DNA of 64,000 nucleotides. Source: Hydractinia symbiolongicarpus (Eukaryota; Cnidaria; Hydrozoa; Anthoathecata; Hydractiniidae). The notes under the pieces are model-generated. The model saw only the letters and a program-made list of their open reading frames with translations. It was not told the origin of the DNA and searched no databases. Position 1 is the first letter of the stretch; every line of letters starts with the position of its first letter. The stretch spans positions 1,798,001 through 1,862,000 of the forward strand of contig NC_079877.1 of NCBI RefSeq assembly GCF_029227915.1. Reading direction: 5' to 3'. Positions 10,623 to 25,049 of this stretch are shown here, one piece after another. The translations under genes and the position numbers were made by a program.

Positions 10623-13600
10623 TACAACGGTTGCGTCACATAATCGTACCAACATGTATTTAGTGATTTTCTTCCGATATTACTAAGTTGTATCGCTTTC
10701 AACAGTGAAACGATTGACTGTGGGACTTAATTGAACTGATTTTGGACTTTGACCTTATAAATGTGATAAATGAACCATTTTGACTACAAGAAATGATATT
10801 CTTCTTAATTTGACATGATTGCTGGAACTCAGCGATTTCACTGGGCGCTGTGGTAAGGCTTTATTTAAAAATTAAGATAAATAAGTCATTTTTTACTGTG
10901 GGACCAATCCTAGCCGTTATCGTGCGCTGAAGAAATAGAGACAGTTTCTAAAATTAAATTTCATTGATTTTCTAACGGTGTCAATCCGTTTGAGTTACAA
11001 CGGTTGCGTCACACATTCGTACCAACATGTATTTAGTGATTTTTTTCCGATATTACTAAGTTGTATCGCTTTCAACAGTGAAACGATTGACTGTGGGACT
11101 TAATTGAACTGATTTTGGACTTTGACCTTATAAATGTGATAAATGAGTCTTTTTGACTACAAGAAATGATATTCTTCTTAATTTGACATAATTGCTGGAA
11201 CTCAGCGATTACACTGGGCGCTGTGGTAAGGCTTTATTTAAAAATTAAGATAAATAAGTCAATTTTAATTGTGGCACCAATCCTAGCCGTTATCGCGCGC
11301 TGAAGAAATAGAGACAGTTTCTAAAACTAAATTTCATTGATTTTCTAACGGTGTCAATCCGTTTGAGTTACAACGGTTGCGTCACACATTCGTACCAACA
11401 TGTATTTAGTGATTTTTTTCCGATATTACTAAGTTGTGTCGCTTATAACAGTGAAACGATTGACTGTGGGACTTAATTGAACTGATTTTGGACTTTGACC
11501 TTATAAATGTGATAAATGAGTCATTTTGACTACAAGAAATGATATTCTTCTTAATTTGACATGATTGGCGGAACTCAGCGATTACACTGGGCGCTGTGGT
11601 AACGCTTTATTTAAAAATTAAGATAAATAAGTCATTTTGTACTGTGGGACGAATCCTAGCCGTTATCGCGCGGCGAAGAAATAGAGACAGTTTGAAAAAC
11701 TACATTTCATAGACTTTCTAACGGTGTCAATCCGTTTGACTTACAACGGTTGCGTCACATAATCGTACCAACATGTATTTAGTGATTTTCTTCCGATATT
11801 ACTAAGTTGTATCGCTTTCAACAGTGAAACGATTGACTGTGGGACTTAATTGAACTGATTTTGGACTTTGACCTTATAAATGTGATAAATGAGTCATTTT
11901 GACTACAAGAAATGATATTCTTCTTAATTTGACATGATTGCTTGAACTCAGCGATTTCACTGGGCGCTGTGGTAAGACTTTATTTTAAAATTAAGATAAA
12001 TAAGTCATTTTTTACTGTGGGACCAATCCTAGCCGTTATCGCGCGCTGAAGAAATAGAGACAGTTTCTAAAACTAAATTTGATTGATTTTCTAATGGTGT
12101 CAATCCGTTTGAGTTACAACGTTTGCGTCACACATTCGTACCAACATGTCTTTAGTGATTTTTTTCCGATATTACTAAGTTGTATCGCTTTCAACAGTGA
12201 AACGATTGACTGTGGGACTTAATTGAACTGATTTTGGACTTTGACCTTATAAATGTGATAAGTGAGTCATTTTGACTACAAGAAATGATATTCTTCTTAA
12301 TTTGACATGATTGCTGGAACTCAGCGATTACACTGGGCGCTGTGGTACGGCTTTATTTAAAAATTAAGATAAATAAGTCATTTTTTATTGTGGGACTAAT
12401 CCTAGCCGTTATCGCGCGCTGAAGAAATAGAGACAGTTTCTAAAACTAAATTTCTTTGTTTTTCTAACGGTGGCAATCCGTTTGAGTTACAACGGTTGCG
12501 TCACACATTCGTACCAACATGTATTTAGTGATTTTTTTCCGATGTTACTAAGTTGTATCGCTTTCAACAGTGAAACGATTGACTGTGGGATTAATTGAAC
12601 TGATTTTGGACTTTGACCTTATAAATGTGATAAATGAGTCATTTTGACTACAAAAAATGATATTCTTCTTAATTTGACATGATTGCTGGAACTCAGCGAT
12701 TACACTGGGCGCTGTGGTAAGGCTTTATTTAAAAATTAAGATAAATAAGTCAATTTTTATTGTGGGACCAATCCTAGCCGTAATCGCGCGCTGAAGAAAT
12801 AGAGACAGTTTCTAAAACTAAATTTCATTGATTTTCTAACGGTGTCAATCCGTTTGAGTTACAACGGTTGCGTCACACAATCGTACCAACATGTATTTAG
12901 TGATTTTTTTCCGATATTACTAAGTTGTATCGCTTTCAATAGAGAAACGATTGACTGTGGGACTTAATTGAACTTATTTTGGACTTTGACCTTATAAATG
13001 TAATAAATGGGCCATTTTGACTAGAAGAAATAACATTCTCCTTAATTTGACATGATTGATGGAACTCACCGATTACACTGGGCGCTGTGGTAACGCTTTA
13101 TTTAAAAATTAAGATAAATAAGTCATTTTGTACTGTGGGACGAATCCTAGCCGTTATCGTGCGGCGAAGAAATAGAGACAGTTTGAAAAACTACATTTCA
13201 TAGACTTTCTAACGGTGTCAATCCGTTTGACTTACAACGGTTGCGTCACATAATCGTACCAACATGTATTTAGTGATTTTCTTCCGATCTTACTAAGTTG
13301 TAACGCTTTCAACAGTGAAACGATTGACTGTGGGACTTAATTGAACTGATTTTGGACTTTGACCTTATAAATGTGATAAATGAGTCATTTTGACTACAAG
13401 AAATGATATTCTTCTTAATTTGACATGATTGCTGGAACTCAGCGATTTCACTGGGCGCTGTGGTAAGACTTTATTTAAAAATTAAGATAAATAAGTCATT
13501 TTTTATTGTGGGACTAATCCTAGCCGTTATCGCGCGCTGAAGAAGTAGAGACAGTTTCTAAAACTAAATTTCATTGATTTTCTAACGGTGTCAAGCCGTT

Positions 13601-15842
13601 TGAGTTACAACGGTTGCGTCACACATTCGTACCAACATGTATTTAGTGATTTTTTTCCGATATTACTAAGTTGTATCGCTTTCAACAGTGAAACGATTGA
13701 CTGTGGGACTTAATTGAACTGATTTTGGACTTTGACCTTTTAAATGTGATAAGTGAGTCATTTTGACTACAAGAAATGATATTCTTCTTAATTTGACATG
13801 ATTGCTGGAACTCAGCGATTACACTGGGCGCTGTGGTACGGCTTTATTTAAAAATTAAGATAAATAAGTCATTTTTTATTGTGGGACTAATCCTAGCCGT
13901 TATCGCGCGCTGAAGAAATAGAGACAGTTTCTAAAACTAAATTTCTTTGTTTTTCTAACGGTGTTAATCCGTTTGAGCTACAACGGTTGCGTCACACATT
14001 CGTACCAACATGTATTTAGTGATTTTTTTCCGATATTACTAAGTTGTATTGCTTTCAACAGTGAAACGATTGACTGTGGGACTTAATTGAACTGATTTTG
14101 GACTTTGACCTTATAAATATGATAAATGAGTCATTTTGACTACAAGAAATGATATTCTTCTTAATTTGACATGATTGCCGGAACTCAGCAATTACACTGA
14201 CCCTGTGGTAAGGCTTTATTTAAAAATTAAGATAAATAAGTCAATTTTTATTGTGGGACCAATCCTAGCCGTTATCGCGCGCTGAAGAAATAGAGACAGT
14301 TTCAAAAACTCCATTTCGTTGACTTTCTAACGGTGTCAATCCGTTTGAGTTAGAACGGTTGCGTCACATAATCTTACCAACATGTATTTAGTGATTTTCT
14401 TCCGATATTACTAAGTTGTATCGCTTTCAACAGAGAAACGATTGACTGTGGGACTTAATTGAACTGATTTTGGACTTTGACCTTATAAATGTAATAAATG
14501 GGCCATTTTGACTAGAAGAAATAACATTCTCCTTAATTTGACATGATTGATGGAACTCACCGATTACACTGGGCGCTGTGGTAACGGTTTATTTAAAAAT
14601 TAAGATAAATAAGTCATTTTGTACTGTGGGACGAATCCTAGCCGTTATCGCGCGGCGAAGAAATAGGGACAGTTTGAAAAACTACATTTCATAGACTTTC
14701 TAACGGTGTCAATCCGTTTGACTTACAACGGTTGCGTCACATAATCGTACCAACATGTATTTAGTGATTTTCTTCCGATATTACTAAGTTGTATCGCTTT
14801 CAACAGTGAAACGATTGACTGTGGGACTTAATTGAACTGATTTTGGACTTTCACCTTATAAATGTGATAAGTGAGTCATTTTGACTACAAGAAATGATAT
14901 TCTTCTTAATTTGACATGATTGCTGGAACTCAGCGATTACACTGGGCGCTGTGGTACGGCTTTATTTAAAAATTAAGATAAATAAGTCATTTTTTATTGT
15001 GGGACTAATCCTAGCCGTTATCGCGCGCTGAAGAAATAGAGACAGTTTCTAAAACTAAAATCCATTGATTTTCTAACGGTGTCAATCCGTTTGAGTTACA
15101 ACGGTTGCGTCACACATTCGTACCAACATGTATTTAGTGATTTTTTTCCGATATTACTAAGTTGTATCGCTTTCAACAGTGAAACGATTGACTGTGGGAC
15201 TTAATTGAACTGATTTTGGACTTTGACCTTATAAATGTGATAAGTGAGTCATTTTGACTACAAGAAATGATATTCTTCTTAATTTGACATGATTGCTGGA
15301 TCTCAGCGATTACGCTGGGCGCTGTGGTACGGCTTTATTTAAAAATTAAGATAAATAAGTCATTTTTTATTGTGGGACTAATCCTAGCCGTTATCGCGCG
15401 CTGAAGAAATAGAGACAGTTTCTAAAACTAAATTTCATTGATTTTCTAACGGTGTCAATCCGTTTGAGTTACAACGGTTGCGTCACACATTCGTACCAAC
15501 ATGAATTTAGTGATTTTTTTCTGATATTACTAAGTTGTATCGCTTTCAACAGTGAAACGATTGACTGTGGGACTTAATTGAACTGATTTTGGACTTTGAC
15601 CTTATAAATGTGATAAGTGAGTCATTTTGACTACAAGAAATGATATTCTTCTTAATTTGACATGATTGCTGGAACTCAGCGATTACACTGGGCGCTGTGG
15701 TACGGCTTTATTTAAAAATTAAGATAAATAAGTCATTTTTTATTGTGGGACTAATCCTAGCCGTTATCGCGCGCTGAAGAAATAGAGACAGTTTCTAAAA
15801 CTAAATTTCTTTGTTTTTCTAACGGTGTCAATCCGTTTGAGT
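10623..15842. repeat. Higher-order repeat B, copy 2
   Basis: Registers are exactly 5,220 bp after copy 1: 10814, 11187, 11560 and so on to 15661. Reading line against line I found one difference in the whole unit: A at 7117 against G at 12337. Private variants such as TTTCACC at about 9629, ATGAATTTAG at about 10280 and the one-base deletion TGGGATTAATTG at about 7368 recur exactly. Identity continues to 15860, where CACATTCG replaces TAATCG. This is the youngest duplication in the window. Confidence 0.94.
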
Positions 15843-15860
15843 TACAACGGTTGCGTCACA

Positions 15861-18800
15861 CATTCGTACCAACATGTATTTAGTGATTTTTTTCCGATAT
15901 TACTAAGTTGTATCGCTTTCAACAGTGAAACGATTGACTGTGGGATTAATTGAACTGATTTTGGACTTTGACCTTATAAATGTGATAAATGAGTCATTTT
16001 GACTACAAAAAATGATATTCTTCTTAATTTGACATGATTGCTGGAACTCAGCGATTACACTGGGCGCTGTGGTAAGGCTTTATTTAAAAATTAAGATAAA
16101 TAAGTCAATTTTTATTGTGGGACCAATCCTAGCCGTTATCGCGCGCTGAAGAAATAGAGACAGTTTCTAAAACTAAATTTCATTGATTTTCTAACGGTGT
16201 CAATCCGTTTGAGTTACAACGGTTGCGTCACACAATCGTACCAACATGTATTTAGTGATTTTTTTCCGATATTACTAAGTTGTATCGCTTTCAACAGTGA
16301 AACGATTGACTGTGGGACTTAATTGAACTGATTTTGGACTTTGACCTTATAAATGTGATAAATGAGTCATTTTGACTACAAGAAATGATATTCTTCTTAA
16401 TTTGACATGATTGCCGGAACTCAGCGATTACACTGGACCCTGTGGTAGCGATTCATTTAAAAATTTAGATAAATAAGTGAATTTTTACTGTGGGACCAAT
16501 CCTAGCCGTTATCGCGCGCTGAAGAAATAGAGACAGTTTCAAAAACTCCATTTCGTTGACTTTCTAACGGTGTCAATCCGTTTGAGTTAGAACGGTTGCG
16601 TCACATAATCGTACCAACATGTATTTAGTGATTTTCTTCCGATATTACTAAGTTGTATCGCCTTCAACAGTGAAACGATTGACTGTGGGACTTCATTGAA
16701 CTGATTTTGGACTTTGACCTTATAAATGTGATTAATGCGCCAATTGGTCTCCAAGGAATAACATTCTTCTTAATTTGACATGATTGCTGGAATTCAGCAG
16801 TTACATTAGGCTCTGCGGTAGCACTTTATTTAAAAATTTAGATAAATAAGATTTTCTTATTGTGGGACCAATCCTGGCCGTTACAATGCGCTGAAGAAAT
16901 AAAGACATTCTCAAAAACTACATTTCATTGATTTCTTGGCGGTATAATTCTGTTTGAGTTACAACGGTTGCGTCACATATTCGTACCAACATGTATTTAG
17001 CGAAAGTATTCGGATATTACTAGGTTGCATCGCTTTTAACTGTGAAACGTTTGACTGTGCGACTTAATTGAACTGATTTTGAACTTTGACCTTATAAATG
17101 TTATAAGTGAGACAATTGGACACCAAGAAATAACATTCTTCTTAATTTGACATGATTGCTGGAACTCAGCGATTACACTGGGCGCTGTGGTAGCGCTTTA
17201 TTTAAAAATTAAGATAAATAAGTCTTTTTTTACCGTGGGACCAATCCTAGCCGTTATCGCGCGCCGAAGAAATAGAGACAGTTTCAAAAACCACATTTCA
17301 TTGACTTTCTAACGGTGTCAATCCGTTTGAGTTACAACAGTTGCGTCACATATTCGTACCAAAATGTATTTAGTGATTTTCTTCGGATATTCCTAAGTTA
17401 TATCGCTTTTAACAGTGAAACGATTGACTGTGGGAATTATTTGAACTGATTCAGGACTGTGACCTTTTAAATGTGATAATTGAAGCAAAAGGTCTCCAAG
17501 GAATAACATTTTTCTTGATTTGACATGATTGCTGGAATTCAGCGATTACATTAGGCTCTGGGTAGCCTTTTTTTAAAAATTTAGATAAATAAGTCATTTT
17601 TTATTGTGGGACTAATCCTAGCCGTTATCGCGCGCTGAAGAAATAGAGACAGTTTCTAAAACTAAAATCCATTGATTTTCTAACGGTGTCAATCCGTTTG
17701 AGTTACAACGGTTGCGTCACACATTCGTACCAACATGTATTTAGTGATTTTTTTCCGATATTACTAAGTTGTATCGCTTTCAACAGTGAAACGATTGACT
17801 GTGGGACTTAATTGAACTGATTTTGGACTTTGACCTTATAAATGTGATAAGTGAGTCATTTTGACTACAAGAAATGATATTCTTCTTAATTTGACATGAT
17901 TGCTGGATCTCAGCGATTACGCTGGGCGCTGTGGTACGGCTTTATTTAAAAATTAAGATAAATAAGTCATTTTTTATTGTGGGACTAATCCTAGCCGTTA
18001 TCGCGCGCTGAAGAAATAGAGACAGTTTCTAAAACTAAATTTCATTGATTTTCTAACGGTGTCAATCCGTTTGAGTTACAACGGTTGCGTCACACATTCG
18101 TACCAACATGAATTTAGTGATTTTTTTCCGATATTACTAAGTTGTATCGCTTTCAACAGTGAAACGATTGACTGTGGGACTTAATTGAACTGATTTTGGA
18201 CTTTGACCTTATAAATGTGATAAGTGAGTCATTTTGACTACAAGAAATGATATTCTTCTTAATTTGACATGATTGCTGGAACTCAGCGATTACACTGGGC
18301 GCTGTGGTACGGCTTTATTTAAAAATTAAGATAAATAAGTCATTTTTTATTGTGGGACTAATCCTAGCCGTTATCGCGCGCTGAAGAAATAGAGACAGTT
18401 TCTAAAACTAAATTTCTTTGTTTTTCTAACGGTGTCAATCCGTTTGAGTTACAACGGTTGCGTCACACATTCGTACCAACATGTATTTAGTGATTTTTTT
18501 CCGATATTACTAAGTTGTATCGCTTTCAACAGTGAAACGATTGACTGTGGGACTTAATTGAACTGATTTTGGACTTTGACCTTATAAATGTGATAAATGA
18601 GTCATTTTGACTACAAGAAATGATATTCTTCTTAATTTGACATGATTGCCGGAACTCAGCGATTACACTGGACCCTGTGGTAGCGATTCATTTAAAAATT
18701 TAGATAAATAAGTGAATTTTTACTGTGGGACCAATCCTAGCCGTTATCGCGCGCTGAAGAAATAGAGACAGTTTCAAAAACTCCATTTCGTTGACTTTCT

Positions 18801-20574
18801 AACGGTGTCAATCCGTTTGAGTTAGAACGGTTGCGTCACATAATCGTACCAACATGTATTTAGTGATTTTCTTCCGATATTACTAAGTTGTAGCGCTTTC
18901 AACAGAGAAACGATTGACTGTGGGACTCACCGATTACACCGGGCGCTGTGGTAACGCTTTATTTAAAAATTTAGATAAATAAGTCATTTTGTACTGTGGG
19001 ACCATTCCTAGCCTTTATCGCGCGCTGAAGAAATAGAGACAGTTTTAAAAACTACATTTCATTGACTTTCTAACAGTGTCAATCCGTTTAAGTTACAACG
19101 CTTGCGTCACATAATCGTACCAACATGTATTTACTGATTTTCTTCCGATATTACTAAGTTGTATCGCCTTCAACAGTGAAACGATTGACTGTGGGACTTC
19201 ATTGAACTGATTTTGGACTTTGACCTTATAAATGTGATTAATGCGCCAATTGGTCTCCAAGGAATAACATTCTTCTTAATTTGACATGTTTGCTGTAATT
19301 CAGCAGTTACATTAGGCTCTGCGGTAGCACTTTATTTAAAAATTTAGATAAATAAGATTTTCTTATTGTGGGACCAATCCTGGCCGTTACAATGCGCTGA
19401 AGAAATAAAGACATTTTCAAAAACTACATTTCATTGATTTCTTGGCGGTATAATTCTGTTTGAGTTACAACGGTTGCGTCACATATTCGTACCAACATGT
19501 ATTTAGCGAAAGTATTCGGATATTACTAGGTTGCATCGCTTTTAACTGTGAAACATTTGACTGTGCGACTTAATTGAACTGATTTTGAACTTTGACCTTA
19601 TAAATGTTATAAGTGAGACAATTGGACACCAAGAAATAACATTCTTCTTAATTTGACATGATTGCTGGAACTCAGCGATTACACTGGGCGCTGTGGTAGC
19701 GCTTTATTTAAAAATTAAGATAAATAAGTCTTTTTTTACCGTGGGACCAATCCTAGCCGTTATCGCGCGCCGAAGAAATAGAGACAGTTTCAAAAACCAC
19801 ATTTCATTGACTTTCTAACGGTGTCAATCCGTTTGAGTTACAACAGTTGCGTCACATATTCGTACCAAAATGTATTTAGTGATTTTCTTCGGATATTCCT
19901 AAGTTATATCGCTTTTAACAGTGAAACGATTGACTGTGGGAATTATTTGAACTGATTCAGGACTGTGACCTTATAAATGTGATAATTGAAGCAAAAGGTC
20001 TCCAAGGAATAACATTTTTCTTGATTTGACATGATTGCTGGAATTCAGCGATTACATTAGGCTCTGGGTAGCCTTTTTTTAAAAATTTAGATAAATAAGT
20101 CATTTTTTACTGTGGGACCAATCCTAGCCGTTAGTTCGCGCTGAAGAAATAGAGACAGCTTCAAAAAGTACATTTCATTGAGATTCTAACGGTGTCAATC
20201 CGTTTGAGTTACAACAGTTGGGTCACATATTCGTACCAACATGTATTAACGATGTTTTTCTGTTATTACTAGGTTGCATCGCTTCTAACAGTGAAACGAT
20301 TGACTGTGGGAATTATTTGAACTGATTCAGGACTGTGACCTCATAAGTGTGATAAATGAGACAATTGGACTCCAAGAAAGAACATTCTTCTTAATTTGAC
20401 ATGATTGCCGGAACTCAGCAATTACACTGGACCCTGTGGTAGCGATTCATTAAAAATTTAGATAAATAAGTCATTTTTACTGTGGGACCAATCCTAGCTG
20501 TTATCGCGCGCTGAAGAAATAGAGACAGTTTCAAAAACAACATTTCATTGACTTTCTAACGGTGTCAATCCGTT
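15861..20574. repeat. Block C leader: mosaic of block B-type and hybrid monomers
   Basis: Registers are 16033, 16406, 16779, 17151, 17524, 17895, 18268, 18641, a deletion junction at 18925, then 19285, 19657, 20030 and 20400. Monomers at 16779-17523 and 19285-20399 carry right-subfamily signs (GCGCCAATTGGTCTCC, CTTTTAACTGTG), while 17895-18640 are block B-like. Segments recur in the 4,639 bp units downstream: 16779-18640 matches 22532-24393. The monomer at 20030 is the shortest intact one (370 bp). I read this as a broken or partly replaced copy of repeat C. Confidence 0.82.
18641..18924. repeat. Truncated monomer with 102 bp deletion junction, 1 of 5
   Basis: The monomer stops after GACTGTGGGAC and runs straight into TCACCGATTACACCGGG of the next monomer. 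The last 89 bp of one copy and the first 13 bp of the next are missing. The flanks share only ACT. The marker variant TTGTAGCGCTTTCAACAGAG precedes the cut in all five cases. Confidence 0.9.
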
Positions 20575-21887
20575 TGAGTTACAACGGTTGCGTCACATAT
20601 TCGTACCAACATGTATTTAGCGAAAGTGTTCGGATATTACTAGGTTGCATCGCTTTTAACTGGGAAACGTTTAACTGTGCGACTTAATTGAACTGATTTT
20701 GAACTTTGACCTTATAAATGTTATAAGTGAGACAATTGGACACCAAGAAATACCATTCTTCTTAATTTGACAAGATTGCTGGAACTCACCGATTACACAG
20801 GGCGCTGTGGTAACGCTTTATTAAAAATTAAGATAAATAAGTCATTTTGTACTGTGGGACCAATCCTAGCCGTTATCGCGCGCTGAAGAAATGGAGACAG
20901 TTTCAAAAACTACATTTCAATGACTTTCTAACGGTGTCAATCCGTTTGAGTTAGAACGGTTGCGTCACATAATCGTACCAACATGTATTTAGTGATTTTC
21001 TTCCGATATTACTAAGTTGTATCGCTTTCAACAGAGAAACGATTGACTGTGGGACTTAATTGAACTGATTTTGGACTTTGACCTTATAAATATGATACAT
21101 GAGTCATTTTAACTACAAGAAATGATATTCTTCTTAATTTGACATGATTGCTGGAACTCAGCGATTACACTGGGCGCTGTGGTAAGGCTTTATTTAAAAA
21201 TTAAGATAAATAAGTCAATTTTTATTGTGGGACCAATCCTAGCCGTTATCGCGCGCTGAAGAAATAGAGACAGTTTCTAAAACTAAATTTCTTTGTTTTT
21301 CTAACGGTGTCAATCCGTTTGAGTTACAACGGTTGCGTCACACATTCGTACCAACATGTATTTAGTGATTTTTTTCCGATATTACTAAGTTGTATCGCTT
21401 TCAACAGTGAAACGATTGACTGTGGGATTAATTGAACTGATTTTGGACTTTGACCTTATAAATGTGATAAATGAGTCATTTTGACTACAAAAAATGATAT
21501 TCTTCTTAATTTGACATGATTGCTGGAACTCAGCGATTACACTGGGCGCTGTGGTAAGGCTTTATTTAAAAATTAAGATAAATAAGTCAATTTTTATTGT
21601 GGGACCAATCCTAGCCGTTATCGCGCGCTGAAGAAATAGAGACAGTTTCTAAAACTAAATTTCATTGATTTTCTAACGGTGTCAATCCGTTTGAGTTACA
21701 TCGGTTGCGTCACACAATCGTACCAACATGTATTTAGTGATTTTTTTCCGATATTACTAAGTTGTATCGCTTTCAACAGTGAAACGATTGACTGTGGGAC
21801 TTAATTGAACTGATTTTGGACTTTGACCTTATAAATGTGATAAATGAGTCATTTTGACTACAAGAAATGATATTCTTCTTAATTTGA

Positions 21888-22171
21888 CATGATTGCCGGA
21901 ACTCAGCGATTACACTGGACCCTGTGGTAGCGATTCATTTAAAAATTTAGATAAATAAGTGAATTTTTACTGTGGGACCAATCCTAGCCGTTATCGCGCG
22001 CTGAAGAAATAGAGACAGTTTCAAAAACTCCATTTCGTTGACTTTCTAACGGTGTCAATCCGTTTGAGTTAGAACGGTTGCGTCACATAATCGTACCAAC
22101 ATGTATTTAGTGATTTTCTTCCGATATTACTAAGTTGTAGCGCTTTCAACAGAGAAACGATTGACTGTGGG
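21888..22171. repeat. Truncated monomer with 102 bp deletion junction, 2 of 5
   Basis: Same breakpoint and same preceding TAGCGCTTTCAACAGAG variant as at 18924. It lies inside repeat C copy 1, and its partner 4,639 bp away is at 26810. Confidence 0.9.
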
Positions 22172-24765
22172 ACTCACCGATTACACCGGGCGCTGTGGTA
22201 ACGCTTTATTAAAAAATTTAGATAAATAAGTCATTTTGTACTGTGGGACCATTCCTAGCCTTTATCGCGCGCTGAAGAAATAGAGACAGTTTTAAAAACT
22301 ACATTTCATTGACTTTCTAACAGTGTCAATCCGTTTAAGTTACAACGCTTGCGTCACATAATCGTACCAACATGTATTTACTGATTTTCTTCCGATATTA
22401 CTAAGTTGTATCGCCTTCAACAGTGAAACGATTGACTGTGGGACTTCATTGAACTGATTTTGGACTTTGACCTTATAAATGTGATTAATGCGCCAATTGG
22501 TCTCCAAGGAATAACATTCTTCTTAATTTGACATGATTGCTGGAATTCAGCAGTTACATTAGGCTCTGCGGTAGCACTTTATTTAAAAATTTAGATAAAT
22601 AAGATTTTCTTATTGTGGGACCAATCCTGGCCGTTACAATGCGCTGAAGAAATAAAGACATTCTCAAAAACTACATTTCATTGATTTCTTGGCGGTATAA
22701 TTCTGTTTGAGTTACAACGGTTGCGTCACATATTCGTACCAACATGTATTTAGCGAAAGTATTCGGATATTACTAGGTTGCATCGCTTTTAACTGTGAAA
22801 CGTTTGACTGTGCGACTTAATTGAACTGATTTTGAACTTTGACCTTATAAATGTTATAAGTGAGACAATTGGACACCAAGAAATAACATTCTTCTTAATT
22901 TGACATGATTGCTGGAACTCAGCGATTACACTGGGCGCTGTGGTAGCGCTTTATTTAAAAATTAAGATAAATAAGTCTTTTTTTACCGTGGGACCAATCC
23001 TAGCCGTTATCGCGCGCCGAAGAAATAGAGACAGTTTCAAAAACCACATTTCATTGACTTTCTAACGGTGTCAATCCGTTTGAGTTACAACAGTTGCGTC
23101 ACATATTCGTACCAAAATGTATTTAGTGATTTTCTTCGGATATTCCTAAGTTATATCGCTTTTAACAGTGAAACGATTGACTGTGGGAATTATTTGAACT
23201 GATTCAGGACTGTGACCTTTTAAATGTGATAATTGAAGCAAAAGGTCTCCAAGGAATAACATTTTTCTTGATTTGACATGATTGCTGGAATTCAGCGATT
23301 ACATTAGGCTCTGGGTAGCCTTTTTTTAAAAATTTAGATAAATAAGTCATTTTTTATTGTGGGACTAATCCTAGCCGTTATCGCGCGCTGAAGAAATAGA
23401 GACAGTTTCTAAAACTAAAATCCATTGATTTTCTAACGGTGTCAATCCGTTTGAGTTACAACGGTTGCGTCACACATTCGTACCAACATGTATTTAGTGA
23501 TTTTTTTCCGATATTACTAAGTTGTATCGCTTTCAACAGTGAAACGATTGACTGTGGGACTTAATTGAACTGATTTTGGACTTTGACCTTATAAATGTGA
23601 TAAGTGAGTCATTTTGACTACAAGAAATGATATTCTTCTTAATTTGACATGATTGCTGGATCTCAGCGATTACGCTGGGCGCTGTGGTACGGCTGTATTT
23701 AAAAATTAAGATAAATAAGTCATTTTTTATTGTGGGACTAATCCTAGCCGTTATCGCGCGCTGAAGAAATAGAGACAGTTTCTAAAACTAAATTTCATTG
23801 ATTTTCTAACGGTGTCAATCCGTTTGAGTTACAACGGTTGCGTCACACATTCGTACCAACATGAATTTAGTGATTTTTTTCCGATATTACTAAGTTGTAT
23901 CGCTTTCAACAGTGAAACGATTGACTGTGGGACTTAATTGAACTGATTTTGGACTTTGACCTTATAAATGTGATAAGTGAGTCATTTTGACTACAAGAAA
24001 TGATATTCTTCTTAATTTGACATGATTGCTGGAACTCAGCGATTACACTGGGCGCTGTGGTACGGCTTTATTTAAAAATTAAGATAAATAAGTCATTTTT
24101 TATTGTGGGACTAATCCTAGCCGTTATCGCGCGCTGAAGAAATAGAGACAGTTTCTAAAACTAAATTTCTTTGTTTTTCTAACGGTGTCAATCCGTTTGA
24201 GTTACAACGGTTGCGTCACACATTCGTACCAACATGTATTTAGTGATTTTTTTCAGATATTACTAAGTTGTATCGCTTTCAACAGTGAAACGATTGACTG
24301 TGGGATTAATTGAACTGATTTTGGACTTTGACCTTATAAATGTGATAAATGAGTCATTTTGACTACAAAAAATGATATTCTTCTTAATTTGACATGATTG
24401 CTGGAACTCAGCGATTACACTGGGCGCTGTGGTAAGGCTTTATTTAAAAATTAAGATAAATAAGTCAATTTTTATTGTGGGACCAATCCTAGCCGTTATC
24501 GCGCGCTGAAGAAATAGAGACAGTTTCTAAAACTAAATTTCATTGATTTTCTAACGGTGTCAATCCGTTTGAGTTACAACGGTTGCGTCACACAATCGTA
24601 CCAACATGTATTTAGTGATTTTTTTCCGATATTACTAAGTTGTATCGCTTTCAACAGTGAAACGATTGACTGTGGGACTTAATTGAACTGATTTTGGACT
24701 TTGACCTTATAAATGTGATAAATGAGTCATTTTGACTACAAGAAATGATATTTTTCTTAATTTGA

Positions 24766-25049
24766 CATGATTGCCGGAACTCAGCGATTACACTGGACCC
24801 TGTGGTAGCGATTCATTTAAAAATTTAGATAAATAAGTGAATTTTTACTGTGGGACCAATCCTAGCCGTTATCGCGCGCTGAAGAAATAGAGACAGTTTC
24901 AAAAACTCCATTTCGTTGACTTTCTAACGGTGTCAATCCGTTTGAGTTAGAACGGTTGCGTCACATAATCGTACCAACATGTATTTAGTGATTTTCTTCC
25001 GATATTACTAAGTTGTAGCGCTTTCAACAGAGAAACGATTGACTGTGGG
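24766..25049. repeat. Truncated monomer with 102 bp deletion junction, 3 of 5
   Basis: Identical breakpoint. After it the sequence first follows the usual TTTAAGTTACAAC and then, at about 25214, switches to the hybrid type with GCGAAAGTGTTCGG. This junction therefore sits next to the edge of the 4,639 bp unit. Its partner is at 29688. Confidence 0.9.

Noticed and set aside
5403-15842. Segmental duplication carrying genes
   Set aside because: Both 5,220 bp copies consist only of satellite monomers; no unique or coding sequence is included.
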